NCBI GenBank assembly: GCA_947457565.1 | Contig: CANGWH010000008.1 | Location: 1-48,508 of the forward strand | DNA from: Flavobacteriales bacterium | Lineage (GTDB): Bacteria; Bacteroidota; Bacteroidia; NS11-12g; UBA955 | Length of the DNA stretch: 48,508 nucleotides | Direction of reading: 5' to 3' | Part shown: piece by piece, positions 16,977-25,643 of the stretch | How positions within the stretch are numbered: position 1 is the stretch's first letter | Layout of the letters: each line of letters opens with the position of its first letter | Position numbers and translations under genes: made by a program | Notes under the pieces: generated by a model | The model's input: the letters and a program-made list of their open reading frames with translations, nothing else | What the model was told of the DNA's origin: nothing | Database searches by the model: none

Positions 16977-17852
16977 TTACAATACATGTTTTTCGGCGTG
17001 GTATGAGCTTCGGACCATTGGGCCGCTTTCCACAAAGCGAAATCCCATCGCCAATCCTTTTTCTTCGTAATATTTAAACTGATCGGGATGCACAAATTCT
17101 TTCACATCCAAATGCAATTTAGTGGGCTGCAGGTATTGCCCCAATGTTAAAACGTCACAACCGTGATTATGGAGATCCGACATCAATTGCTCAACCTCTT
17201 CCGGAGATTCTCCCAATCCCAACATCGCGCCAGATTTAGTGCGTCTTCCATATTCTTTCGTGCGCTGAATTTGCTCCAAGCTACGATGATATTTCGCTTG
17301 CGGTCTTACCAATCGATACAAACGTTCTACCGTTTCCATGTTATGACTCACTACATCGGGACCCGCATCCAAAACCATATATAATAAATCCCACTGAGCT
17401 TTGAAATCCGGAATCAAGGTTTCAATTGTTGTGTCTGGATTTTGTTTTTTTACTTCCCGAATGGTATCGGCCCAAACACCGGCACCTTTGTCCTTTAACT
17501 CGTCTCTATTTACCGAGGTAATTACGCAGTGTTTCACCCCCATTAATCGAACCGCTTCAGCAACTCGAAATGGCTCATCCCTATCGTATTCGGTGGGCCT
17601 ACCCGTTGCAACCGCACAAAAGGAACAACTACGCGTACAAATATTTCCCAAAATCATAAATGTAGCCGTCCCAGCGCCCCAACACTCGCCCATGTTTGGA
17701 CACCGTCCGTCTTCGCAAATCGTATGTAGCTTATGTTCTTTAACGATGCGTTTTACATTCGTATAATTCTCGCCCGTTGGCAATTCAATTTTCAACCAAG
17801 ACGGCTTAGAAATGCCTCTTCTTTCTTTAGAAACTATTGGTAAATCAATCAC
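16977..17852 (-). CDS. lipA: Lipoyl synthase
   Basis: A 291-residue radical SAM enzyme that inserts two sulfur atoms into protein-bound octanoyl groups. The auxiliary cluster cysteines lie in [12 protein letters not shown] (C46, C51, C57) and the radical SAM cluster motif CTRSCSFC gives C72, C76 and C79. The C-terminal RSSYHAE supplies the conserved serine ligand of the auxiliary cluster. Length is normal. Its products are needed by lipoylated E2 proteins, such as the sucB product at the right end of this window. The upstream gene on the same strand ends 14 bases before its ATG. Confidence 0.98.
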   Translation of the reverse strand: MIDLPIVSKERRGISKPSWLKIELPTGENYTNVKRIVKEHKLHTICEDGRCPNMGECWGAGTATFMILGNICTRSCSFCAVATGRPTEYDRDEPFRVAEAVRLMGVKHCVITSVNRDELKDKGAGVWADTIREVKKQNPDTTIETLIPDFKAQWDLLYMVLDAGPDVVSHNMETVERLYRLVRPQAKYHRSLEQIQRTKEYGRRTKSGAMLGLGESPEEVEQLMSDLHNHGCDVLTLGQYLQPTKLHLDVKEFVHPDQFKYYEEKGLAMGFRFVESGPMVRSSYHAEKHVL

Positions 17853-17866
17853 AGTTCAATAATTAT

Positions 17867-18742
17867 TTATGGTTTACGGTTACTTTCACTAATAAAACCC
17901 AATGCAAAAGTAGCAAATACAGACGGGAAGACCTGCCTATTCATAGAAACATCGTACCAGTTAGGGATTTTTTTTATAAAGGCCGATGCATTAAATCCTA
18001 TGGATAAAGAATTGGTGATAAATCGATAGTTGCCCCATTCAAACTCCATGGCCACCTGACTGCCGATTCCCGGAATCCATTGACCATCCTTCAACCCATT
18101 GGACCACGACGATGTCCCACCTATTTGATTGGGTTGATGATTCGCTGGATTATACGCTACATCGATATAACCGTCCGATAAAAAATTGGGCTTATAGTAC
18201 CAGACATGCACTGGCCAAGAATAAGCCATCGGCAAAGAAATCCCTGTTTTCAATCGAAACCCTAAATCTGTTCTAGATTTTCTCTCGCTTACAACAAACA
18301 AATAACCCCACTGCGGCTGCAACATCCATGTATGGGAAACCTTATTCAATTTAAACGGCTTACTACCAGGCAACCGATCGTTGATAACCAAGATTTCTCC
18401 GGGATCTCTCAAGACCCCAATAGCAAAACCGCCCCAGCGCGCAGGATTGCGCAATAACCCCGCTTGTAATTCGGGTTTTTTTCGATTTCCGTGTGCCCAA
18501 ATTCCAACATCAAACCCAAATTGCCTGCCTTGAACATTTAAACCTGCACTGTGAATCCCTTGTGCCTTTACCCACTTGCCATACCCTACTTCAATCAACA
18601 ACAAAACCGCAACTGCCCACGTTCGCATACTTCGCAGGTAACGTTGAAATAGATTCTTTGCGTTGATCCGTGGTTCCATGTACCAAGTTCTTTTGTTTAC
18701 CGATTGGCTGCCGCTGTTATCCTTCATCAAAGAACAAAGCAT
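17867..18742 (-). CDS. Exported protein of unknown function, possible outer-membrane barrel
   Basis: I do not recognise this protein. The ORF is 291 residues from the first ATG, but a signal peptide (MRTWAVAVLLLIEVGYGKWVKAQG) begins at Met39, so the real start may be 18628 or 18679 (Met22). The mature part alternates aromatic and polar residues (QFGFDVGIWAHGN, TDLGFRLKTGISLPMAY, YRFITNSLSIGFNASAFI), as expected for beta strands of an outer-membrane protein, and ends in a strand-like FATFALGFISE. It sits 14 bases ahead of lipA and diverges from mraZ. The surface or barrel role is inferred from composition only. Confidence 0.62.
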   Translation of the reverse strand: MLCSLMKDNSGSQSVNKRTWYMEPRINAKNLFQRYLRSMRTWAVAVLLLIEVGYGKWVKAQGIHSAGLNVQGRQFGFDVGIWAHGNRKKPELQAGLLRNPARWGGFAIGVLRDPGEILVINDRLPGSKPFKLNKVSHTWMLQPQWGYLFVVSERKSRTDLGFRLKTGISLPMAYSWPVHVWYYKPNFLSDGYIDVAYNPANHQPNQIGGTSSWSNGLKDGQWIPGIGSQVAMEFEWGNYRFITNSLSIGFNASAFIKKIPNWYDVSMNRQVFPSVFATFALGFISESNRKP

Positions 18743-18789
18743 TTAACAATATTAGCAAAGATAGGTTTCCCCCACAACTTGAATTTTAA

Positions 18790-18798
18790 TGTGGATAA
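18790..18798 (-). promoter_or_regulatory. Sequence identical to the DnaA-box consensus
   Basis: TGTGGATAA on the plus strand reads TTATCCACA on the minus strand, the classic DnaA box. It stands alone upstream of the mraZ promoter. About 0.4 perfect copies are expected by chance in a window this size, so it may be coincidental, or part of the TGTGG-rich mraZ control region. Confidence 0.3.
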
Positions 18799-18839
18799 CC
18801 AAATAATTTACTCCACTTTCTCCCACAACTCAAAAAACC

Positions 18840-18870
18840 CTTGATTTTATTGAAGTTTTATTTATATTTG
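18840..18870 (+). promoter_or_regulatory. Probable primary promoter of mraZ and the dcw cluster
   Basis: CTTG at 18840-18843 and TATATTTG at 18863-18870 are separated by 19 bases. This fits the Bacteroidota vegetative consensus TTTG-N19-TAnnTTTG closely. Transcription would begin near 18877, leaving a leader of about 145 bases that contains the repeat array at 18923-18983. Confidence 0.6.
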
Positions 18871-18922
18871 AAGCCTGCAATGCAATCAGAAAGTTCCTAT
18901 AAAACCCACAATTAATGCCCTG

Positions 18923-18983
18923 TGTGGTATTTTGTGGAAAAGTGGTGGTTAAAAAGGGAGAAATGTGGGAAATTATGGGAAAT
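18923..18983 (+). repeat. Six tandem 10-11 bp TGTGG units, probable MraZ operator
   Basis: Six consecutive units read TGTGGTATTT, TGTGGAAAAG, TGGTGGTTAAA, AAGGGAGAAA, TGTGGGAAAT, TATGGGAAAT. The GG cores sit at steps of 10, 11, 10, 10 and 10 bases, so all face the same side of the helix. MraZ is known to bind TGGGN-type direct repeats with this period in front of its own gene in other bacteria. The array ends 38 bases before the mraZ ATG and lies downstream of the inferred promoter. Three more TGTGG cores on the minus strand (18906, 18823, 18772) and one on the plus strand (18790) lie further upstream. Confidence 0.72.
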
Positions 18984-19021
18984 TCTGAATTTATTTAGCA
19001 GACAGAAAAAACCAGCACTCT

Positions 19022-19480
19022 ATGTCAGCGTTTATTGGTGAGTTTAATTGCAAGCTGGACGAGAAAGGAAGACTTTCCATTCCGTCTAAACTTAGGGCAC
19101 AGTTCCCTGAGGCCGCTGCCAATATGCTCGTTGTTAACCGCGGATTTGAGCAATGCTTGGTTCTTTACACCAAGGAAGATTGGTTGATGGAAACCGCCAA
19201 GCTAACGGCCGTTGATGATTTTATGAGTCCCGAAATCCGGAGATTCAAACGAATCTTTACCAACGGTGCCAATTTGGTACAGATCGACAATGCCCAGCGG
19301 ATTTTGATTCCCAAAAAGTTGCTAGAATATGCTTCGCTGCAAGACGAAGTGGTGTTAGTAGCTAACGGAAACAAAATTGAGATTTGGGATCAAACATTGT
19401 ACAACTCTGAACTAAATGTGGATTCCGCAGAATTGTCGGAGCTAGCAAAACTATTCCATCAACAAAAAAACCAAGGCTAA
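19022..19480 (+). CDS. mraZ: Transcriptional regulator MraZ
   Basis: A 152-residue protein with two SpoVT-AbrB-like halves. MSAFIGEFNCKLDEKGRLSIPSKLR and VQIDNAQRILIPKKLLEYASL are the two copies of the DxxGRxxxPxxLR-type signature; the second has NAQRILIPKKL. MraZ forms a ring-shaped oligomer, binds the direct repeats in front of its gene and generally represses the dcw operon. It heads the cluster here, 27 bases before the TTG that precedes the rsmH ATG. The repeat array upstream strongly suggests autoregulation. Confidence 0.96.
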   Translation: MSAFIGEFNCKLDEKGRLSIPSKLRAQFPEAAANMLVVNRGFEQCLVLYTKEDWLMETAKLTAVDDFMSPEIRRFKRIFTNGANLVQIDNAQRILIPKKLLEYASLQDEVVLVANGNKIEIWDQTLYNSELNVDSAELSELAKLFHQQKNQG

Positions 19481-19513
19481 AGAATCGCATGCGCTGGCAA
19501 CCTCTGTTTGCCT

Positions 19514-20437
19514 ATGTACCACTACCACGAACCCGTTTTACTGCAACCTAGCGTTGATGCCCTGGTAACTAACCCGGACGGCACTTACGTAGACGTTACC
19601 TTCGGTGGTGGCGGACACAGTAGAGAAATACTGTCTCGACTATCATCCAAAGGCAGATTAATTGCCTTTGACCAGGACGAAGATGCTCTTGCCAATAGAA
19701 TTGACGATCCTCGTTTCACGTTGGTCAATCACAATTTCTCCCACTTAAAGGCCTATTTGCACTACCTAAAAGCAAACCCAGTACACGGGATTTTGGCCGA
19801 TTTAGGGATTTCTTCCCACCAAATTGATGTAGATAACCGCGGCTTCGCCCACCGGCTTAATGGCCCTTTGGATATGCGAATGTCGCAACAAAGCACTATT
19901 ACCGCCGCTTCATTACTCAACCAAAGCTCTTTGGAAGATCTGATTAAAATCTTCCGCAACTACGGAGAAATACCCAATGCCGGCAAATTAGCGCAAACCA
20001 TTGTTAATAGCAGAAAAGGCGAACCCTTCAGCACCATTGAGCATTTCAAACAACAAATACTCAATTGTACCCCCAAAGCTACCCCTGCCAAATATCTATC
20101 CCAAGTTTTCCAAGCACTACGCATCGCAGTGAATAAAGAAATGGAAGTACTGGAAACCTTCTTAACCGATGCAGAACAATGCATAGCCGCAGAAGGAAAA
20201 CTGGTAATCATTGCCTACCATTCCCTAGAAGATCGGTTGGTAAAACATCTATTTCAAACGGGAAATACGGAAGGGAAACGACATACCAACCTGTATGGAG
20301 GTATCGACAAACCCTTTGATGCTCAACCTACTAAGGCGATAATTCCCACTGAACTAGAAATTGAAAAAAACAAACGCGCCCGCAGCGCCAAAATGAGAAT
20401 TGGAGTACGCAACCCATGGAAAGCAAACAACCCATAA
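19514..20437 (+). CDS. rsmH: 16S rRNA (cytosine-1402-N4)-methyltransferase RsmH (MraW)
   Basis: A SAM-dependent Rossmann methyltransferase that modifies C1402 at the ribosomal P site. I chose the ATG at 19514 (MYHYHEPVLLQ) over the TTG two codons upstream used in the ORF track, because HxPVLL is the normal N-terminus. The cofactor motif is DVTFGGGGHSREIL, followed by FDQDEDAL; LADLGISSHQID and AYHSLEDRLVKHLF are further family signatures. The length of 307 residues is typical. The last 22 bases overlap ftsL, so translation of the two is likely coupled. Confidence 0.97.
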   Translation: MYHYHEPVLLQPSVDALVTNPDGTYVDVTFGGGGHSREILSRLSSKGRLIAFDQDEDALANRIDDPRFTLVNHNFSHLKAYLHYLKANPVHGILADLGISSHQIDVDNRGFAHRLNGPLDMRMSQQSTITAASLLNQSSLEDLIKIFRNYGEIPNAGKLAQTIVNSRKGEPFSTIEHFKQQILNCTPKATPAKYLSQVFQALRIAVNKEMEVLETFLTDAEQCIAAEGKLVIIAYHSLEDRLVKHLFQTGNTEGKRHTNLYGGIDKPFDAQPTKAIIPTELEIEKNKRARSAKMRIGVRNPWKANNP

Positions 20438-20889
20438 ATCCATTCAATCATCCCCTATCGGATACAACCCCAACCGTGCCGGCTGGAGCAAAATCCGCAC
20501 CTACAGCATCGGCTGCTATCACAGACACATCGTCTGCCGACGCACCAACCAATTCCCCCAACCACAATCAGGAAAACAACGCAGATAAATCCACCCAATC
20601 CTCCAATTTTAGCAGTCCTTCCCGCCGCAGTTGGTTGTTATTTGGGATTACCTGCTTCCTATTGATGCTGCTATATATATACAATTCTGGGCATGCCAAC
20701 AAGGGATTACGCACCAAAGAGAAGTTATCCAAAGAATTAAAAGAGCTGAATTCCGAAAGCATCTCCTTGGAAAGTCAAATCACCAACGCATCCACCCAAT
20801 CGGCATTAACCCAACGACTCCAAGGGACAGGGCTTAAAGAAATCACCACACCGCCCATTAAACTGGTTAAAAAGAAACAAGCAGAATGA
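20416..20889 (+). CDS. ftsL: FtsL-like bitopic cell-division protein
   Basis: A 157-residue protein with the FtsL layout: a cytoplasmic tail, one membrane helix (SWLLFGITCFLLMLLYIYNSG, about residues 72-92) and a periplasmic heptad-rich coil (TKEKLSKELKELNSESISLESQI). Sequence conservation is low, so the call rests on topology and on position between rsmH and ftsI. The first 70 or so residues are Pro/Ser/Thr/Asn-rich and unusually long. By family it bridges FtsQ/FtsB with the FtsW-FtsI synthase at the septum. It overlaps rsmH by 22 bases and ftsI by 4. Confidence 0.78.
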   Translation: MESKQPINPFNHPLSDTTPTVPAGAKSAPTASAAITDTSSADAPTNSPNHNQENNADKSTQSSNFSSPSRRSWLLFGITCFLLMLLYIYNSGHANKGLRTKEKLSKELKELNSESISLESQITNASTQSALTQRLQGTGLKEITTPPIKLVKKKQAE

Positions 20890-23024
20890 GCAGCCCCAAG
20901 ATTAATACCCGTAAATCAATATTGGTGCGCGCTTATGTCGCCGTAGCCCTAATCCTTGCTTTCGCACTTTTTCTGCTGGTAGGTATAGCGAAATTACAAT
21001 TTGGGAAATCCGGAGAATTTGCACAAGCCCGAAAAATACAAAGTACTCGGGTAAAAGAAATCCCTGCACTCCGAGGCAATATCTATGCGGCAGACGGATC
21101 CTTGCTAGCAACATCCGTTCCCCGATACGACATCAACATGGACCCCAATGCCGATGGTTTAACCAAAAAATTATTCGATGCAAAAATTGATAGTTTCTCG
21201 GCATTATTGGCTATACAATTCAACAGCAAATACAAAAATGCGGAAGAATGGCGAAGCTTTCTAATCCAGCAGCGAAAAAAGAAATCGAGGTATATCAGCC
21301 TAGCAAAAGATGTTGGATTTGAACAAGTTAAAAAAGTTAAAACATGGCCTATTGCCCGAGAAGGAAAATTCGTAGGTGGCGTTTGGTTTGAAGAAAAAGG
21401 AAAACGTATGTATTTCATGGGCGACCTTGCCAGAAGAACCATTGGCCGGTCTGAAAATGGTACCCACGTTGGACTAGAAGGTGCTTTTGACACCCTGTTG
21501 CGCGGAAAAAACGGCAAACAACTCCAACAGCGTATGCCGGGCGGAATATGGAGACCTCTACCAACCGGTAACCAATCCACCCCTGTAAACGGTGCCGATA
21601 TCGTAACCACCTTGGACGTGCGGATTCAAGACATCGCCCAATATAGTTTATTGAAAGGATTGCAAGAAGTACAAGCGCATCACGGCTGTGTTGTGGTGAT
21701 GGAAACCAAAACGGGCGCAATTAAAGCCATGGCCAACCTAAAACGAGGAACCGATGGCCAATATTATGAGTCGCAAAACTATGCCGTTGACGAATTTACC
21801 GAGCCCGGTTCAACCTTTAAAGTACTGGCAGCCATATCGCTGTTAGAGGATAAAAAAGTTACCCTTACCGATAGCATCAGCAACGAATGGGGCAAATGGA
21901 AATACTACGATTTAGACTTAGTTGATGCGGTTACACCCAAAAAGAAATTTTACACCTTGGCCGAATGTTTACAAAACTCATCCAACGTAGGCACCGCCAA
22001 ATTCGTATTGCAACATTATAAGTCGGACCCCGAAGATTTTACCGACCATGCTATCCAACTGGGTCTGCACATGAAACCCAATTTCGATATTCCTTCATCC
22101 AACTTCCCAACCATTAAAACGCCTGAAAGCAGCGACTGGTCGGCAATTTCCTTACCGTCTATGAGTATTGGATATTATGCCCGCATTTCCCCCCTACAGT
22201 TATTAATGTTATACAACACCATCGCAAACAAAGGGGTTATGATGCAACCGTATATGGTTTCCGAAATTCACGCACAGGGTAAAAAAGCGCAAAAAATTGA
22301 ACCCAAAGTACTTAACAAGCAAGCCATTTCAGTACAAACAACGCAAGTACTCACCGATATGCTTACCACCGTAATTGATAAAGGTACTGCCTCCAATATT
22401 AAATCAGAAAATTATAAAATCGCGGGTAAAACAGGCACTGCTTGGCTATCCTCCGGAAATAAAGGCTATGGTGATAAAAAGGAATTTCAAGCAGCATTTG
22501 CTGGATTTTTCCCTGCCAACGATCCTCAATTTACCATTATCGTAGTTGTAAACTCACCGAACGGCGTGAAGTACTCTGGATCACAAATTTCAGCCCCTAT
22601 TTTCAAGGCAATTTCGGATAGAATCTATGCTACACACATTAAAACTCAACCCGTAATCGCTCAGTATTCGGTGCCAGAAGCCCCCGGAGTTTTAAAAGGC
22701 GATTTTTATCAAACACGAATGATATTTAACGAGTTAGGAATCAGTTCACAACTGTTGCAAGCAGACTCAATTACCGAAACTCCAAAATTCATTGAACCCA
22801 GCAGAGAAGCTCATTCTGTTAAATTAAAACCCGTCGCCTACAATAGTTCTTTGGTACCCGATGTCCGCGGAATGGGCTTGCGCGATGCCATGAAAGTGTT
22901 AAAATCCATGGGATATCAAGTAACCTTTAACGGCTATGGAAGGGTAACAGACCAAAGTCCATCCAGCGGATCAGCCCGCAAAAATTCCGGAAATTCTATT
23001 CACTTAATCCTTAAACCGTTCTAA
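20886..23024 (+). CDS. ftsI: Septal class B penicillin-binding protein (FtsI/PBP3)
   Basis: A 712-residue D,D-transpeptidase that cross-links septal peptidoglycan. An N-terminal anchor (VRAYVAVALILAFALFLLVG) is followed by the PBP dimer domain (RGNIYAADGSLLATSVPRYD). In the transpeptidase domain the acylated serine is in EPGSTFK (Ser309, Lys312), SSN lies near 365-367 and KTGTA starts at 515. A single PASTA domain closes the protein (VPDVRGMGLRDAMKVLKSMGYQV, from about 655), as in many Bacteroidota and Gram-positive homologues. The start overlaps the ftsL stop by four bases (ATGA). It should act with the FtsW encoded downstream. Confidence 0.96.
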   Translation: MSSPKINTRKSILVRAYVAVALILAFALFLLVGIAKLQFGKSGEFAQARKIQSTRVKEIPALRGNIYAADGSLLATSVPRYDINMDPNADGLTKKLFDAKIDSFSALLAIQFNSKYKNAEEWRSFLIQQRKKKSRYISLAKDVGFEQVKKVKTWPIAREGKFVGGVWFEEKGKRMYFMGDLARRTIGRSENGTHVGLEGAFDTLLRGKNGKQLQQRMPGGIWRPLPTGNQSTPVNGADIVTTLDVRIQDIAQYSLLKGLQEVQAHHGCVVVMETKTGAIKAMANLKRGTDGQYYESQNYAVDEFTEPGSTFKVLAAISLLEDKKVTLTDSISNEWGKWKYYDLDLVDAVTPKKKFYTLAECLQNSSNVGTAKFVLQHYKSDPEDFTDHAIQLGLHMKPNFDIPSSNFPTIKTPESSDWSAISLPSMSIGYYARISPLQLLMLYNTIANKGVMMQPYMVSEIHAQGKKAQKIEPKVLNKQAISVQTTQVLTDMLTTVIDKGTASNIKSENYKIAGKTGTAWLSSGNKGYGDKKEFQAAFAGFFPANDPQFTIIVVVNSPNGVKYSGSQISAPIFKAISDRIYATHIKTQPVIAQYSVPEAPGVLKGDFYQTRMIFNELGISSQLLQADSITETPKFIEPSREAHSVKLKPVAYNSSLVPDVRGMGLRDAMKVLKSMGYQVTFNGYGRVTDQSPSSGSARKNSGNSIHLILKPF

Positions 23025-23026
23025 CA

Positions 23027-24499
23027 ATGAGCCTTCAATTATCCACGCTGTTAGATTCCATAATAGGTATTAACCTCCAAGGAGCTGCCGATGCCACGTC
23101 GATATACATCAATGACATTACTATTGATTCCCGAAAAGCAACTTCCGGCGTACTATTTGCGGCCATCAAAGGCACACAGGTAGATGGACATAGCTTTATA
23201 AATCAAGCAATCGAACAAGGTTGTTCTTCTATACTATGTTCAGAGCTTCCCAAGGAAATCAACCCTCATTGCTGCTATATTCAATGCGATGATGTACCCC
23301 AAGTTTTGGGTGAAATCTGCAAGCATTTCCATCATAATATTATCGACAATCTAATTATTGTAGGCACCACGGGAACCAACGGAAAGACATCGGTTTCTAC
23401 CCTCTTGTTCGATTATTTTACTAAGCAGGGATTTACCTGCGGACTGGTTTCTACCGTAGAGTACCGGATTGCCAACAACATATTACCCAGTACACATACT
23501 ACCCCAGATATTGTAGGTCTGCACAAATTATTGGCCGAAATGGCTCATGCAGGCTGTACCCATTGTTTCATGGAGGTTAGTTCCCATGCAGCGCACCAAA
23601 ACCGAATAGCTTCCATTCCATTCGCATTGGCGATTTTCACCAATATTACCCGGGATCATCTAGATTATCATGGCACTTTCGACAACTATTTAAAAGCAAA
23701 AAAATCCTTTTTCGATAATCTCCCTTCATCGGCCATGGCCATCACCAACAAGGACGATAAGAACGGCATGGTAATGTTGCAAAACACCAAAGCCATTCGC
23801 TATACCTATGCCATGAAGCAAGCGGCAGATTTTACCGTTAGGGTGTTGGAACATGACTTTAATGGCATGCAATTACAACTCAACAAACAAGAGTTGTGGA
23901 CCCCATTGATTGGCGAATTCAATGCGTACAATCTCTGTGCTGTATTTGCGGCCGTTTTCTTATTAACCGAAGGCGATGAAGATGCTGCGGTAAAGATGAG
24001 CGCGCTTGGAACAGTGAATGGAAGATTCCAGGTATTGCAAGGCCCAAAACGGATTACTGCGATTATCGATTATGCCCATACCCCCGATGCCTTGGAAAAT
24101 GTAATTGGCACCATCAATCAAATTCGCAAAAACAACGCACAATTAATTACAGTAGTTGGCTGCGGCGGAAACCGCGATCAGGGAAAACGACCGCAAATGG
24201 GAAAAATTGCCGCTAACCTAAGCAATCGAGTGATTTTCACTTCAGACAACCCTCGGAATGAATCTCCTGAGACTATCATCCAACAAATGCAAGACGGAGT
24301 TGAACCGCACCACTACAAGCGTACATTAAAAATTACCGATAGAAAAGAAGCTATCCGCACGGCTTGCATGCTCGCTCAGCCTGGGGATGTTGTTCTGATT
24401 GCTGGAAAAGGCCATGAAACCTATCAAGAAATTCAAGGGATTAAACACCCCTTCGACGATAAACTAATCACCTTGGAATCCTTCAATTTAATCGCATAA
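23027..24499 (+). CDS. murE: UDP-MurNAc-L-Ala-D-Glu:meso-DAP ligase MurE
   Basis: A 490-residue cytoplasmic Mur ligase adding the third amino acid to the peptidoglycan stem. An N-terminal UDP-MurNAc binding domain (DSRKATSGVLFAAIKG) precedes the ATP-binding GTTGTNGKTSVSTLLFDYF near residue 112. HTTPDIVGLHKLL and ITRDHLDYHG are central motifs. The C-terminal DNPRNESP near residue 407 carries the DNPR signature of meso-DAP-adding enzymes rather than the lysine-adding form, consistent with dapF in this window. It starts two bases after the ftsI stop codon ends, with no sign of an internal promoter. Confidence 0.97.
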   Translation: MSLQLSTLLDSIIGINLQGAADATSIYINDITIDSRKATSGVLFAAIKGTQVDGHSFINQAIEQGCSSILCSELPKEINPHCCYIQCDDVPQVLGEICKHFHHNIIDNLIIVGTTGTNGKTSVSTLLFDYFTKQGFTCGLVSTVEYRIANNILPSTHTTPDIVGLHKLLAEMAHAGCTHCFMEVSSHAAHQNRIASIPFALAIFTNITRDHLDYHGTFDNYLKAKKSFFDNLPSSAMAITNKDDKNGMVMLQNTKAIRYTYAMKQAADFTVRVLEHDFNGMQLQLNKQELWTPLIGEFNAYNLCAVFAAVFLLTEGDEDAAVKMSALGTVNGRFQVLQGPKRITAIIDYAHTPDALENVIGTINQIRKNNAQLITVVGCGGNRDQGKRPQMGKIAANLSNRVIFTSDNPRNESPETIIQQMQDGVEPHHYKRTLKITDRKEAIRTACMLAQPGDVVLIAGKGHETYQEIQGIKHPFDDKLITLESFNLIA

Positions 24500-24503
24500 A
24501 ATC

Positions 24504-25637
24504 ATGTTATACTACCTGTTTGAATATTTAAATAATCACCAAATAACTGGAGCTGGTGTATTCAAATACATCTCCTTTCGTGCTTCGCTAGCCGGTATTC
24601 TCAGCTTACTCATCGCCTTATTTGTTGGCAAAGGAATTATTGGTTGGCTACAGAAAAAACAAATTGGTGAATCTATCCGAGACTTAGGACTAGAAGGACA
24701 ATTACAGAAAAAAGGCACACCCACCATGGGGGGAATAATCATCATTCTTTCTATTATAATCCCTACACTTCTATTTGCAAAACTGGATAACGTATATGTA
24801 ATACTCATGCTAATCAGTACGGTTTGGATGGGTATCATCGGCGGTATAGACGATTACATCAAAGTATTTCAAAAAAATAAAGAAGGCATGAAAGCCACCA
24901 CCAAATTAATTGGTCAGCTTTTCTTGGGTGCCATACTAGCCGTTGCCATTGATTATACCCACGGAGCCGCTAAAATGGATCTTACCACCAACTTACCCAT
25001 TACTAAGAACCTGTTAAATTATTCCGATTTAATTCCAGGGTCGCACAACGCTTGGTTTATTTACGTACCGTTTATCATTTTCATCGTAATGGCCGTAACC
25101 AATGCCGTTAACTTAACCGATGGGATAGACGGCTTAGCTAGCGGAACCACGGCCATTGTTGGTGTAGGCTTGGTTATACTTGCTTATGCCGCAGGAAACA
25201 GCAAGCTAGCCGAATATCTAAATATTATTTACGTTCCAAACTCTGGCGAAGTGGTTATTTTCCTTGCCGCAGTTATTGGATCCTGCTTAGGCTTTCTCTG
25301 GTATAACGGCTTCCCCGCTCAAGTTTTCATGGGCGATACAGGTTCTATGGCACTGGGCGGCGCTATCGCCTCCGTGGCTATCATCATTAAAATGGAATTA
25401 ATGATTCCCATCCTGTGCGGAGTATTCTTTGCCGAAAGCCTCAGTGTAATGCTTCAAGTAGGCTGGTTTAAATACACCAAACGTAAATACGGGGAAGGAA
25501 GACGATTGTTTTTGATGTCGCCCTTGCACCACCATTTCCAAAAAAAGAATATACCCGAAAGCAAAATAACCTTGCGCTTTTGGTTAGTAACCATTGCATT
25601 GGTTTTAGCCACTATCGCCTTATTGAAATTACGTTAA
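24504..25637 (+). CDS. mraY: Phospho-N-acetylmuramoyl-pentapeptide transferase MraY
   Basis: A 377-residue polytopic enzyme of about ten membrane helices that makes lipid I by joining UDP-MurNAc-pentapeptide to undecaprenyl phosphate. Signatures in order are KKGTPTMGGIIII, GGIDDYIKV (the catalytic Asp pair), NLTDGIDGLASG, FMGDTGSMALGG and MSPLHHHFQKK, the last containing the conserved His triad. Length is close to the family norm. It lies four bases after murE and six before murD. Confidence 0.97.
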   Translation: MLYYLFEYLNNHQITGAGVFKYISFRASLAGILSLLIALFVGKGIIGWLQKKQIGESIRDLGLEGQLQKKGTPTMGGIIIILSIIIPTLLFAKLDNVYVILMLISTVWMGIIGGIDDYIKVFQKNKEGMKATTKLIGQLFLGAILAVAIDYTHGAAKMDLTTNLPITKNLLNYSDLIPGSHNAWFIYVPFIIFIVMAVTNAVNLTDGIDGLASGTTAIVGVGLVILAYAAGNSKLAEYLNIIYVPNSGEVVIFLAAVIGSCLGFLWYNGFPAQVFMGDTGSMALGGAIASVAIIIKMELMIPILCGVFFAESLSVMLQVGWFKYTKRKYGEGRRLFLMSPLHHHFQKKNIPESKITLRFWLVTIALVLATIALLKLR

Positions 25638-25643
25638 TCACTC

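Noticed and set aside
21083-21610. 175-residue minus-strand ORF inside ftsI
   Set aside because: It is antisense to a conserved penicillin-binding protein and its composition (many Ser, Pro, Arg) is typical of a shadow frame.
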